The position numbers were made by a program, and so were the translations under genes. The notes under the pieces were generated by a model that was given only the letters and a program-made list of their open reading frames with translations, was not told the DNA's origin and did no database searches. DNA of 64,000 nucleotides from Pseudomonadota bacterium (GTDB taxonomy: Bacteria; Pseudomonadota; Alphaproteobacteria; Rhizobiales; Devosiaceae), in NCBI GenBank assembly GCA_023388175.1, contig JAEWGT010000017.1:553360-617359 (forward strand), written 5' to 3'. Each line of letters opens with the position of its first letter. Within the stretch, counting starts at the first letter, position 1. This document shows, one piece after another, positions 9,063-17,557 of the stretch.

Positions 9063-10190
9063 ATGCAGCAGTTTGAACGCGCCCTTGCAACAGCGCTTTC
9101 CTGGATACCGGCATGGCTGACCAGCCTGTTGCTGTTCTCCCTTGCCATCGTGCTCGCCTATTCCGGCGGAAAGCTGCTGCATCGCACCCTGACGCGCGTG
9201 GTCGCGGACCGCGACCTGTTCTGGCGTTCGCTGGTTAAGCGGCTGGAACTGCCGCTGCGGCTGGGGCTCGGCATAATCTTCTGCTGGATGGTTTCGATCA
9301 TCGCGCCACTCACCATCCAGCAATCCGACGTGGTGCGCCATGGCCTCCTGATCGCCATCATCGTGCTTGGCGTGCTGGCGGCGCGCACCGTTCTGCATAT
9401 CTGGATCACCGTCTATCTGCGTCGCTTCAAGCTGGACAGCGACGACAATCTGCTTGCCCGCAAGCACGTCACCCAATCGCGCATTCTCGAAAGGGTGGCA
9501 GTGGTCCTGCTGTTCCTTATCGGCATTGCCGCAATTCTCATGACCTTTGAGGGCGTGGCACAATACGGCGTCAGCCTTCTCGCCTCGGCAGGCGCCGCCG
9601 GTATCGTGCTGGGTCTGGCGCTTCAACCACTGCTCAAGAACCTCTTTGCCGGTATCCAGCTCGCCATCACCCAGCCCATACGTATCGATGACGCCCTGCT
9701 GATCGAGGGCGAATGGGGCACGGTGGAGGAAATTACCGCGACCTATGTTGTGGTGAAAATCTGGGACTGGCGACGACTGATCGTGCCGCTGGGCTATTTC
9801 ATGGACCAGCCTTTCCAGAACTGGACGCGCGAAAGCGCCTCGCTGATCGGCAATGTGATGCTCTATGTCGACTATTCAGCCCCGGTGGATGCAATCCGCA
9901 CCAGGACGGAGGAAATTGCGCGCCAATCGCCGCACTGGGACGGCAATATTGTCGGCGTGCAGGTCACCGATTTCCGGGAGGGTACGATGGAGCTGCGCAT
10001 CCTCGTGACCGCTCGTACCGCAGGCAAGGCCTTCGACCTGCGCTGCGAAGTGCGTGAAAAACTGATAGCCTTCCTGCAGGAAGAATACCCGCACGCCCTG
10101 CCCCGCATCCGCATGGAGCCCAATGGCCTCCCCGACAACTCCCGGCGTCTGGCGAATGCCGGCATCGATACGGTCGAGAGCGCGGGCTAG
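9063..10190 (+). CDS. MscS-family mechanosensitive channel
   Basis: This small-conductance channel of about 375 residues releases solutes on osmotic downshock. Several helices occupy residues 15-190. The pore helix is the Gly/Ala-rich LLASAGAAGIVLGLALQPLL, followed by the beta-domain segment IRIDDALLIEGEWGTVEEIT. I place the start at 9063 because GGAGAG stands seven bases before it; an in-frame ATG at 9045 would place that ribosome site inside the gene. It converges on epmB with a 4-base overlap of stops. Confidence 0.9.
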   Translation: MQQFERALATALSWIPAWLTSLLLFSLAIVLAYSGGKLLHRTLTRVVADRDLFWRSLVKRLELPLRLGLGIIFCWMVSIIAPLTIQQSDVVRHGLLIAIIVLGVLAARTVLHIWITVYLRRFKLDSDDNLLARKHVTQSRILERVAVVLLFLIGIAAILMTFEGVAQYGVSLLASAGAAGIVLGLALQPLLKNLFAGIQLAITQPIRIDDALLIEGEWGTVEEITATYVVVKIWDWRRLIVPLGYFMDQPFQNWTRESASLIGNVMLYVDYSAPVDAIRTRTEEIARQSPHWDGNIVGVQVTDFREGTMELRILVTARTAGKAFDLRCEVREKLIAFLQEEYPHALPRIRMEPNGLPDNSRRLANAGIDTVESAG

Positions 10191-11386
10191 GGTGATAGCG
10201 GCGGATAGGTGTGTTCGCCGCCCTGCCAGTCCCGAACCGTAAAGCAGCCGTCAGCCCCGGCAATCGATGCTGCGCCGATATCGGCCTTGCCATGCCCCCC
10301 CGGAATATCGAGCACATAGGTCGGCTGGCAGAGCCCAGAAATCCGGCCGCGCAACGCCGCCACCAGTGCCTGCCCTTCTTCGATGCCGACGCGAAAATGG
10401 CCAGTGCCGGGCGCCAGGTCGGGATGGTGCAGATAATAGGGGCGGATGCGGTTCTCCACGAAGCCGCGCATCAGTTCTGCCAGGGTCTCGACGCGGTCAT
10501 TGACGCCCCTAAGCAGAACCGTCTGGCTGATCAGCATGATCCCGCCCGCGATCAGCATGTCAAAACCCGCTTTGGCGGCAGGCGTCAGCTCGCGCGGATG
10601 ATTGGCATGAACGGCAAGATAGGTTGTCTTGCCGCTCGATTTCAGTGCCTCGACCATTGCCGCATCGATCCGTTCCGGCTCCACCACCGGCACGCGGGTG
10701 TGAAAGCGCACGACTTTGACATGGGCGATGGAGGCCAGCTTTTCCAGAATAGCGCGCAGCCGACGCGGCGACAGGACCAGCGGATCGCCGCCGGTGAGGA
10801 TGACCTCCCAGATTTCCGGGTGATCCCCGATATAGGCCATGGCCGCATCGAGCTCATCGGGCGTCAGCGTACCAAGACCCTGCGGCCCCACCATCTCGCG
10901 GCGGAAGCAGAAGCGGCAATAGACCGGACAGACATGGACAGCCTTGAGCAGCACACGGTCTGGATAGCGGTGGACAATACCGTCCACCGGAGAATGAGTG
11001 AGATCGCCGATCGGGTCGGCACGCTCGTCGGGCGTGGTGATCAGCTCGGCGGCCGAGGGCACATATTGGCGCGCAATCGGGTCGTTGGGATCGGTCGGAT
11101 CAATCAGGTCCAGTACAGCGGGCGTGATGGAAATGGCGTATTTCTCGGCTACGGCCTCGAGGCCTGCATTGGGCCCGCCCAAGCCAAGTCCAACGAGATC
11201 GGCAACTGATTTCACCCCACGCACTGCCTCATTCCCCTCCCCCTTGAGGGGAGGGGTTAGGGGTGGGGGTGCAGACGTTGCAACGCTTGCCGAGCTTGTT
11301 CGGCCCGCAGAACCCCCACCCTCGATCCTTCCCCTCAAGGGGGAGGGAGGCGCAGGAGCCGCCGCTGTCGTTTCCGCTCCGCTCAT
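10187..11386 (-). CDS. epmB: lysine 2,3-aminomutase-like radical SAM protein (EpmB type)
   Basis: This radical SAM/PLP enzyme (399 residues from the chosen start) should isomerise (S)-alpha-lysine to (R)-beta-lysine for modification of EF-P. The cluster motif is Cys153-x3-Cys157-x2-Cys160 in HVCPVYCRFCFRR; KamA-family segments EVILTGGDPL and FHTRVPVVEPER follow. The start at 11386 overlaps the epmA stop as ATGA. Residues about 15-52 are encoded by two copies of a GC-rich palindromic repeat, so they are an in-frame insertion with no family counterpart. The neighbours epmA and efp fix the role. A general lysine aminomutase is the alternative. Confidence 0.85.
   Translation of the reverse strand: MSGAETTAAAPAPPSPLRGRIEGGGSAGRTSSASVATSAPPPLTPPLKGEGNEAVRGVKSVADLVGLGLGGPNAGLEAVAEKYAISITPAVLDLIDPTDPNDPIARQYVPSAAELITTPDERADPIGDLTHSPVDGIVHRYPDRVLLKAVHVCPVYCRFCFRREMVGPQGLGTLTPDELDAAMAYIGDHPEIWEVILTGGDPLVLSPRRLRAILEKLASIAHVKVVRFHTRVPVVEPERIDAAMVEALKSSGKTTYLAVHANHPRELTPAAKAGFDMLIAGGIMLISQTVLLRGVNDRVETLAELMRGFVENRIRPYYLHHPDLAPGTGHFRVGIEEGQALVAALRGRISGLCQPTYVLDIPGGHGKADIGAASIAGADGCFTVRDWQGGEHTYPPLSP
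11232..11352. repeat. pair of GC-rich palindromic repeats (family A) inside the epmB 5' end
   Basis: Two copies lie in opposite orientation, 11232-11271 and 11308-11352. Each centres on a CCCCTTGAGGGG or CCCCTCAAGGGG palindrome beside a GGTTAGGGGTGGGG or CCCCACCCTCG arm. The same element occurs at 22477, 24381, 24467, 54826 and 54911. Here both copies are read through in frame by epmB. Confidence 0.85.
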
Positions 11387-12432
11387 TCCGCCACCGGCGC
11401 CCAAAGCACCGCCTCGATCCGCTGCGCACCGGTGGCCAGCATGACCAGCCGGTCGAAACCCAGCGCGACGCCGCTCGCTTCCGGCATGAAATCGAGCGCA
11501 GCCAGAAAATCCTCGTCTATCGGATAACGCTGGCCATAAATTCGCGCTTTCTCGGCCATTTCCGCCTCAAAACGGGTCCGCTGCTCTTTGGCATCGGTCA
11601 ACTCGCCAAAACCGTTGGCAAGTTCGACGCCGCACGCATAGACCTCGAAACGCTCCGAAACACGGCGGTCCATCGGCACGCGACGCGCCAGCGCAGCTTC
11701 GCAGGCGGGATATTGATCAAGCACCGTCACCCGGCCATTGCCCAGATGCGGCTCGACCCGCTCGACCAGGATCTGCGTGAACAGATAGGACCAGCTCCGA
11801 TCATCGGGCACTGCCATGCCGAGCCGCTCCATCTGCGCCGCCAGTGACGCGCCATCCGGCACGCCCTCGGCATCCATGGTGGCGAGGAGGTCGATGCCGG
11901 CATGGCGCTCGAACGCCTCGGCCACACTGATCCGTTCCGCCTCGGCGCGGGGATCGCAGACCCGCGCCCGGAACTCGAACTGCCCAATCCCCGTCACTTC
12001 GGCCGCCAGCCGGATCAGCGCCAGCGTATCGGCAATGATCGCTTCATAGGGCTCGGCCGCGCGATACCATTCGAGCATGGTGAATTCGGGATGGTGCAGC
12101 GCGGAGCGCTCGCGATTGCGCCAGACATGCTGGAGGCTCGCAATGCGCGTCTCACCCGCCGCCAAGAGCTTTTTCATGGTGAATTCGGGCGAGGTATGCA
12201 GATACATGTCCTGCCCCAGCCCGTCATTGCCGATCATGGTGGTGCCGAAAGCATGCAGATGCGTCTCATTGCCGGGCGAACGCTGCAGGCCCGGCGGATC
12301 GACGAGAAGAAAATCGCGCTCGGCCATCCAGCCGCGCACGGCCGCATCCACCCTGGCACGGGCCAATAGGGCCGGCCGCCGGTCGGCATGGCGCGAAGGA
12401 TGCCAGAAGGGCGATGTCTGCAATGCCGTCAT
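11383..12432 (-). CDS. epmA: elongation factor P--(R)-beta-lysine ligase EpmA
   Basis: This 349-residue class-II lysyl-tRNA-synthetase paralogue has no anticodon-binding domain. It activates beta-lysine and attaches it to Lys34 of EF-P. Class-II motifs are visible: motif 2 in FRNRE-like form as HVWRNRERSALHHPEFTMLEWYRA, and motif 3 near the C-terminus as ASGVALGFDRLVML. Length is close to that of E. coli EpmA (325). It is divergent from efp and translationally coupled to epmB, so the whole EF-P lysylation module is together. Confidence 0.95.
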   Translation of the reverse strand: MTALQTSPFWHPSRHADRRPALLARARVDAAVRGWMAERDFLLVDPPGLQRSPGNETHLHAFGTTMIGNDGLGQDMYLHTSPEFTMKKLLAAGETRIASLQHVWRNRERSALHHPEFTMLEWYRAAEPYEAIIADTLALIRLAAEVTGIGQFEFRARVCDPRAEAERISVAEAFERHAGIDLLATMDAEGVPDGASLAAQMERLGMAVPDDRSWSYLFTQILVERVEPHLGNGRVTVLDQYPACEAALARRVPMDRRVSERFEVYACGVELANGFGELTDAKEQRTRFEAEMAEKARIYGQRYPIDEDFLAALDFMPEASGVALGFDRLVMLATGAQRIEAVLWAPVAE

Positions 12433-12563
12433 TGTCGGGTTTCTTGCCGTCCGGTCTGGCGAAAGGGCGCGGAATATTGTATCGGGCGCTCGACAGAAGA
12501 TATACCGGCGCCCCGGATGGCCCTGCCTCTAGCCCGCGCCTTCGATGTGAACAAGGAAGAATT

Positions 12564-13130
12564 ATGGTCAAGGTCATCGCCTCGTCCCTGCGCAAGGGCC
12601 ATGTGGTCGAGCAGGACGGCAACCTCCACGTGGTCCTCACTGCTGAAAACGTGCATCCCGGCAAGGGCAATTCGGTGACCAACGTCACCATGCGCCGCAT
12701 TTCCGACGGCGTGAAGGTCATCGGCCGCTGGCGCACCGTCGAAATGGTCGAAAAGGCCGATGTGGATGATCGTGAATACGATTACCTCTACTCGGATGGC
12801 GAAGGCCACCACTTCATGGAACCGGCCACCTACGAGCAGATCACCGTGGGCGACGACGTGATCGGCGACCAGAAGGCCTATCTTTCCGATGGCATGAAGG
12901 TGCATCTGATGACCCATGAGGGCATTGCGCTCTCCATGGAGCTGCCCCAGCGCATGACCTTCGAAATCGTGGAGACCGAACCGGTCGTCAAGGGCCAGAC
13001 CGCATCCTCGTCCTACAAGCCTGCCGTGCTGAACAATGGCCTGCGCGTCATGGTGCCGCCCCATATCGACGCCGGCACCCGCATCGTCATCCTCACCGAG
13101 GACAATTCCTACGTCGAACGCGCCAAGTAA
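12564..13130 (+). CDS. efp: translation elongation factor P
   Basis: EF-P (188 residues, the standard length) binds ribosomes stalled at polyproline stretches. The modified lysine is present exactly as Lys34 in HPGKGNS. Three beta-barrel domains fit the length, and the C-terminal EF-P signature KPAVLNNGLRVMVPPHI is clear. I chose the ATG at 12564, which AAGGAAGA precedes; the reading frame is open 150 bases further upstream but that part looks noncoding. It is divergent from the modifying genes epmA and epmB and ends at a strong terminator. Confidence 0.98.
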   Translation: MVKVIASSLRKGHVVEQDGNLHVVLTAENVHPGKGNSVTNVTMRRISDGVKVIGRWRTVEMVEKADVDDREYDYLYSDGEGHHFMEPATYEQITVGDDVIGDQKAYLSDGMKVHLMTHEGIALSMELPQRMTFEIVETEPVVKGQTASSSYKPAVLNNGLRVMVPPHIDAGTRIVILTEDNSYVERAK

Positions 13131-13159
13131 GCGATCGCCGCACGATCATCCGCGAATGC

Positions 13160-13186
13160 AAAAACGGGCCCGATGGGCCCGTTTTT
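13160..13186 (+). terminator. Rho-independent terminator after efp
   Basis: AAAAACGGGCCC, a three-base loop and GGGCCCGTTTTT form a near-perfect hairpin with a T tract. Since A and T runs flank both sides it can work for efp and for the convergent DUF892 gene. Confidence 0.93.
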
Positions 13187-13204
13187 ATATGCCTCGCAAA
13201 GCTG

Positions 13205-13693
13205 TCAGGCCGCCTTCAAATTCACCGAGCTTTTCGCCAGCTTGCTGAGCTTTTCGTCGGTCGCTTCTTCTTCGCCCAGTGTCTTGAGGAAGAGATTCAT
13301 CGCTTCACTATGGCCGAGCTGCTTGGCCCAGGTGGCAAGCGTGCCATAGCGGGCAATTTCGTAGTGCTCGACAGCCTGCGCGGCGGCAACCAGCCCGGCA
13401 TCGAGCGCGGCCGTGCCCTTATACTCGTCCATGATTTCCTTGCCTTCCTCGATGATCCCGAGGATAGCGTCGCAGGTCTTGCCGCGCGGGGCCTTGCCGA
13501 GCAATTCGAACACCTGTTCGAGGCGCTCCACATGCACTTCGGTTTCGGCGCGGTGCTGCTCGAAACCGGCCTTCAAATCCTCCGATTGCGCAGCCTTGGC
13601 CATTTTCGGCAGGGCTTTGAGAATTTGCCTTTCGGCATAATAGATGTCCTTGAGCGTATCGAGGAACAGGTCGTCCAGCTGCTTGTCAGCCAT
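13205..13693 (-). CDS. ferritin-like DUF892 family protein (YciE/YciF type)
   Basis: This 162-residue all-helical protein of the DUF892 ferritin-like family is stress associated in enterobacteria (YciE/YciF). The first helix reads LFLDTLKDIYYAERQILKAL, with the conserved Glu of the putative di-metal site. Later helices bring further Glu/His residues (FEQHRAETEVHVERLEQVF, then AVEHYEIARYG). The ATG at 13693 has GGAG eight bases upstream; the frame stays open further but without a ribosome site. No enzymatic role is established for the family. Confidence 0.9.
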   Translation of the reverse strand: MADKQLDDLFLDTLKDIYYAERQILKALPKMAKAAQSEDLKAGFEQHRAETEVHVERLEQVFELLGKAPRGKTCDAILGIIEEGKEIMDEYKGTAALDAGLVAAAQAVEHYEIARYGTLATWAKQLGHSEAMNLFLKTLGEEEATDEKLSKLAKSSVNLKAA

Positions 13694-13785
13694 TCTTTCA
13701 TCTCCAGAATTGATTGTGGTGATGACGCTGGCCGATGAACGGCAGGCAGGGGTCGAAGTTCCCCGCCTGTCGATCACATGTCATT

Positions 13786-14754
13786 TCAGGCAAACAATTT
13801 TGTCAGCCACTTCATCTGCTCCCGGTCCTGAAAAACCTGACCGCCCTCATGATTGTTGAATTCATATTCGACGAGCGTCTTGTCGGCGCCGCCGAAGGCC
13901 TTGAACGCGGCAAAGACCGTCGAGGGCGGGCAGACATCGTCCATCAGTGCCACAGAGAACAAGGCAGAGGCCTTGCTCTGGCGTGAAAAATTGACGCCGT
14001 CGAAATAGCGCAGGGTCTCAAAGACCGCGGCCTTCTTCTCACGGTGCTGGGCGAGAAAGCGCACGATTTCAAGATACGGATCGCGCCCGGCGGTGCGCAC
14101 GGCCCGGGGAAAATCGCAGAGAAACGGCACATCCGGCATCACGGCCCTGACGCGTTCATCAAGCCCGGCCACAGCCAGCGCAATGCCGCCGCCCTGACTG
14201 CCACCGCAAACCGCGATGCGCTCGGGATCGATGAAATCGAGACCGGCCAGAGCATCGACGGCCCGCACGCCATCGGTGAAGACGCGGCGGTAGTAGTAGT
14301 CGTTTTTGTCGAGCACGCCCTTGGTCATCAAGCCCGGAATCTGGCTGGTCGACCCCACCGGATCGGGCGTCGCGCCCGTGCTCCAGCCCGAGCCCTGCCC
14401 GCGGGTATCCATGCGGAAATAGGCAAAGCCCGAGGCCGCCCAGTGCAATTGCTCATGGGGAAGACCTCGCCCGCCACCATAGCCGACATATTGCACCACA
14501 AGTGGCAGGCGGCCGTCTCGCGCCCTGGGCAGAACCAGCCAGCCTTTGACCGGATGCCCCCCGAAGCCGGGGAAAGTGACATCGAACACATCCACCAGCT
14601 TCAGCGTCGTATCGGCAGGCACCATCGAGACGTCACCGCCTATTGCCCGCGCCTCGGCGATTGTTTCGGCCCAGAAATCCGAAAAGTCGGCGGGCATGGT
14701 GACGGCGCTCTCATAGGCGTCGATGGCGGGATGAACGAGATCGGGAAAGGGCAA
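13786..14754 (-). CDS. acetylxylan esterase / cephalosporin-C deacetylase family (AXE1)
   Basis: This 322-residue alpha/beta hydrolase of the AXE1 family removes acetyl groups from acetylated sugars or oligosaccharides in the cytoplasm; no signal peptide is seen. The triad is visible: the nucleophile Ser in GGSQGGG, an Asp in ALMDDVCPP and a His in FNNHEGGQ. RMDTRGQGSG is the family segment before the elbow. The start appears to be a TTG with GGAG seven bases upstream. It lies 94 bases after gntR in the direction of the sugar importer operon, so it probably trims imported acetylated sugars. Confidence 0.88.
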   Translation of the reverse strand: MPFPDLVHPAIDAYESAVTMPADFSDFWAETIAEARAIGGDVSMVPADTTLKLVDVFDVTFPGFGGHPVKGWLVLPRARDGRLPLVVQYVGYGGGRGLPHEQLHWAASGFAYFRMDTRGQGSGWSTGATPDPVGSTSQIPGLMTKGVLDKNDYYYRRVFTDGVRAVDALAGLDFIDPERIAVCGGSQGGGIALAVAGLDERVRAVMPDVPFLCDFPRAVRTAGRDPYLEIVRFLAQHREKKAAVFETLRYFDGVNFSRQSKASALFSVALMDDVCPPSTVFAAFKAFGGADKTLVEYEFNNHEGGQVFQDREQMKWLTKLFA

Positions 14755-14848
14755 GTCTGGGCTCCGGCGACAGAAATTTCAGTGCACGCAGTCTGCGTCC
14801 GCCAACCACCGATTTCCAGCCAAATGGGCACTTGCCCACCGCTCTTTG

Positions 14849-15577
14849 CTAGTAGACTTGTGCGCGGTCCAGCGCCCGGCACTGCGCAAAAATGGCTGCT
14901 GTCTCTTCTGCCGCTCCGCGCTCGATTGCCGCCGTCAACTGCACGAACAACGATGCCGATTGCGCGCGATAGTCTGCCCCGCTCATGGCGTGGTCCCGGG
15001 TGAGCGCCAGGGCCAGCGTCAGCTCCACCACGCCGACCACCGAACGCAACAGCATGTCCTGCGCGCTTTCGGCAATGACGCCGTGGACCTCCAGACAGGC
15101 GAGGCCGAATTGCTCGATGGAATCGTCGGCCGCTTCCATCTGGTGGCACCAGTATTTGAGCAGGCGGACATGCTCAGCGGTCCGGTGCACCGCCGCCAGC
15201 GCGATCATCGGCGTTTCCAGCACCTCGCGGGCCCGAAACAGACTTTCGTAAAAGGCCGGATTGGGCGGCGCCTCGAAATGCCAGGCCAGCACCTGCGGAT
15301 CGAAGAAATTCCAGCGGATGCGCGGGGAGACGCGCGTGCCGACCTTTGGCCGCGCCTCCACCAGCCCCTTGGCCTCGAGCGTCTTCAGCGCCTCGCGCAA
15401 CACGGTGCGCGACACGCCATAGGTCTCCATCATCACCGCATCGCTCGCCAGCACCGACCCGATGGCAAACTGGCCGGTCACGATGGACTGGCCAATTTCA
15501 TTGATGACGAAGGTGTGGAAGTTTCGCGCAGCGCGCCGCCCCGACAAGGACCGGATAAGGCTGCCTGTTTCGATCAT
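14849..15577 (-). CDS. FadR-subfamily GntR transcriptional regulator
   Basis: This 242-residue regulator has an N-terminal winged helix (LASDAVMMETYGVSRTVLREALKTLEAKGLVEARPKVGTRV region, about 40-85) and a C-terminal all-helical FCD ligand domain with metal-binding histidines (for example in CLEVHGVIAES). It starts one base after the yjfF stop, so it is co-transcribed with the sugar importer and most likely represses it in response to the sugar or a derivative. The AT-rich direct repeats at the ytfQ promoter are the natural operator candidate. Confidence 0.9.
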   Translation of the reverse strand: MIETGSLIRSLSGRRAARNFHTFVINEIGQSIVTGQFAIGSVLASDAVMMETYGVSRTVLREALKTLEAKGLVEARPKVGTRVSPRIRWNFFDPQVLAWHFEAPPNPAFYESLFRAREVLETPMIALAAVHRTAEHVRLLKYWCHQMEAADDSIEQFGLACLEVHGVIAESAQDMLLRSVVGVVELTLALALTRDHAMSGADYRAQSASLFVQLTAAIERGAAEETAAIFAQCRALDRAQVY

Positions 15578-15578
15578 G

Positions 15579-16556
15579 CTAGCCCTTCTCGGCCACCTTT
15601 TCTCCCGGTGCCGAGGCCGCGAAGATCAAGCGCTGCAACACGATGAACAGGAACAGCAGCACACCGATGACGATCTTGGTCCACCAGCTTGAAAGCGTCC
15701 CGTCGAAAATAATGTAGGTCTGCACCAATCCGAGCAACATAACCCCGATAAAGGTGCCGAGCACGAAACCATAACCGCCGGTGAGCAGCGTTCCCCCGAT
15801 GACGACCGCGCTGATCGCATCAAGTTCGACCCCGACAGCCGCCAGCGGATAACCGGCTGATGTATAGAGCGAGAAGACGATTCCCGCCACTGCAGCCAGC
15901 ACGCTGGAGAGCATATAAACCCCGACCGTGGTCTGCGCCACCGGCACGCCCATGAGCGACGCCGAAGTGGTATTGCCGCCCAGGGCATAGACATAGGAGC
16001 CGAACTTGGTGCGGTGGGCAATCAGCGCGCCGATGATGAAGATGGCCACCATGGTCAGGCCGATGAAACTCAGCCGTCCCCCGCCCGGCAGGCGGATGAT
16101 GAGGCTCGAAATCCACGAATAGAATTCATGGCTGATCGGCACCGAGTCCTGAGTGATGACCGAGGCCCCGCCCCGCGCCAGGAACATGCCGGCCAGAGTG
16201 ACAATGAAAGCGGGCACCTGCAGATAATGGATGGCCAGGCCCATCGCCCCGCCAAAGATTGCCGCCACCAGCAGCGCCACGGCAAAGGCGGCCAGCGGAT
16301 GGAACCCGCCCCATGAAATCAGCACCGCGACCAGGACACCGGTGAAGCCGATGACCGCGCCAACGGACAGGTCGATGCCGCCGGAGAGAATGACGAAGGT
16401 CATGCCCACCGCTGCGATGCCCAGAAAGGCATTGTCGGTGAGGAAATTGCCCAGCACCCGCGTCGAGAACATGCCGGGAAACTGCATGACGGCGAGGCTG
16501 TAGGCGATGATGAAGATGACGGCCGTTGCAGCCAGCGGACGAAGGGAGCGGCTCAT
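15579..16556 (-). CDS. yjfF: sugar ABC transporter permease (YjfF-like)
   Basis: This 325-residue inner-membrane permease of the ribose/galactofuranose (CUT2) class has eight to ten helices. It carries the family segments FLTDNAFLGIAAVGMTFVIL and SGGIDLSVGAVIGFTG, and a late SAVVIGGTLLTGGYG. It is the second of two permeases; its start overlaps the ytfT stop by four bases. By analogy with E. coli YtfQRT-YjfF the complex imports a furanose-form sugar such as galactofuranose, but the exact sugar is not provable here. Confidence 0.9.
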   Translation of the reverse strand: MSRSLRPLAATAVIFIIAYSLAVMQFPGMFSTRVLGNFLTDNAFLGIAAVGMTFVILSGGIDLSVGAVIGFTGVLVAVLISWGGFHPLAAFAVALLVAAIFGGAMGLAIHYLQVPAFIVTLAGMFLARGGASVITQDSVPISHEFYSWISSLIIRLPGGGRLSFIGLTMVAIFIIGALIAHRTKFGSYVYALGGNTTSASLMGVPVAQTTVGVYMLSSVLAAVAGIVFSLYTSAGYPLAAVGVELDAISAVVIGGTLLTGGYGFVLGTFIGVMLLGLVQTYIIFDGTLSSWWTKIVIGVLLFLFIVLQRLIFAASAPGEKVAEKG

Positions 16557-17557
16557 TTGCGCGCCTCCTGCGCCACGGGGCGCAGCCGGACCGGAAACAG
16601 CCTCCCGGCCAGCGGCGACTGGATGATAAGCACGATGAAGATCAGGCCCGCCTTGACGATAAGATTGAACTCGGGCGGGAAGCCGGACACCAGAATGCCG
16701 GTATTCATCGCCTGGATGATGAAGGCGCCGACGACCGCCAGCGGCACGGAGAACCGCCCGCCCAGCAGCGAGGTGCCACCGATGACGACGGCCAGAATGG
16801 CGTCCAGTTCAAGCCAGAGGCCCGCATTGTTGGCGTCCGCCCCGCGAATGTCGCCGGCGACGATGACGCCGGCCACCGCAGCACAGAAACCGGACAGGCC
16901 ATAGACCAGCATCAGCAGCATGCGGCTGCGGATGCCGGCCAGGCTTGCCGCAGCACGATTGACGCCGACGGCTTCAATGAAAAGGCCAATTGCCGTCCGC
17001 CGCACCAGTAATGTTACGAGTATGAGCAAAGCGATGGCGATGACCGCTGCCATGGGCAAGCCCAGGAAGGAACCTGTGCCGATAAAGATCAGCACCGGAT
17101 CGTTGAAGGTGACGATGAAACCCTGAGTGATGAGCTGGGCAATCCCCCGACCGGCCACCATAAGCACCAGCGTCGCAACGATAGGCTGAATGTCGAGCAC
17201 GGCGACAAGAAAACCATTCCACAACCCGCAGAGCAGACCCACCGTGAGGGCAGCGGCTACAGCAATGGGTGCTGGATAACCGGCCACCACCAGAGTTGCT
17301 GCAACCGCGCCCGCCATTGCCATGACAGCACCGACCGAAAGGTCGACGCCTTTGGTGGCAATGACCCCAACCATCCCGATGGCAAGAATGGCCACCGGAG
17401 CCCCACGGTTGAGAACGTCGATCAGGCTGCCGAACAGCCGGCCATCCTGCCAGGTGATGCGGAAGAAATTGGGAAACAGCAGCCAGTTGATCAGCAATAT
17501 GCCCGCGAGTGCCAGCAATTGCGGATTGGACAGCCGGCTCAGAATACGCCGCATCAT
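16553..17557 (-). CDS. ytfT: sugar ABC transporter permease (YtfT-like)
   Basis: This 334-residue CUT2-class permease is partner to the next gene product. It has the family signature around VGVIATKGVDLSVGAVMAMAGA and a late LAVVIGGTSLLGGRFS. It is sandwiched between the ATPase and YjfF genes with 4-base overlaps on each side, so production is translationally coupled. Confidence 0.9.
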   Translation of the reverse strand: MMRRILSRLSNPQLLALAGILLINWLLFPNFFRITWQDGRLFGSLIDVLNRGAPVAILAIGMVGVIATKGVDLSVGAVMAMAGAVAATLVVAGYPAPIAVAAALTVGLLCGLWNGFLVAVLDIQPIVATLVLMVAGRGIAQLITQGFIVTFNDPVLIFIGTGSFLGLPMAAVIAIALLILVTLLVRRTAIGLFIEAVGVNRAAASLAGIRSRMLLMLVYGLSGFCAAVAGVIVAGDIRGADANNAGLWLELDAILAVVIGGTSLLGGRFSVPLAVVGAFIIQAMNTGILVSGFPPEFNLIVKAGLIFIVLIIQSPLAGRLFPVRLRPVAQEARK

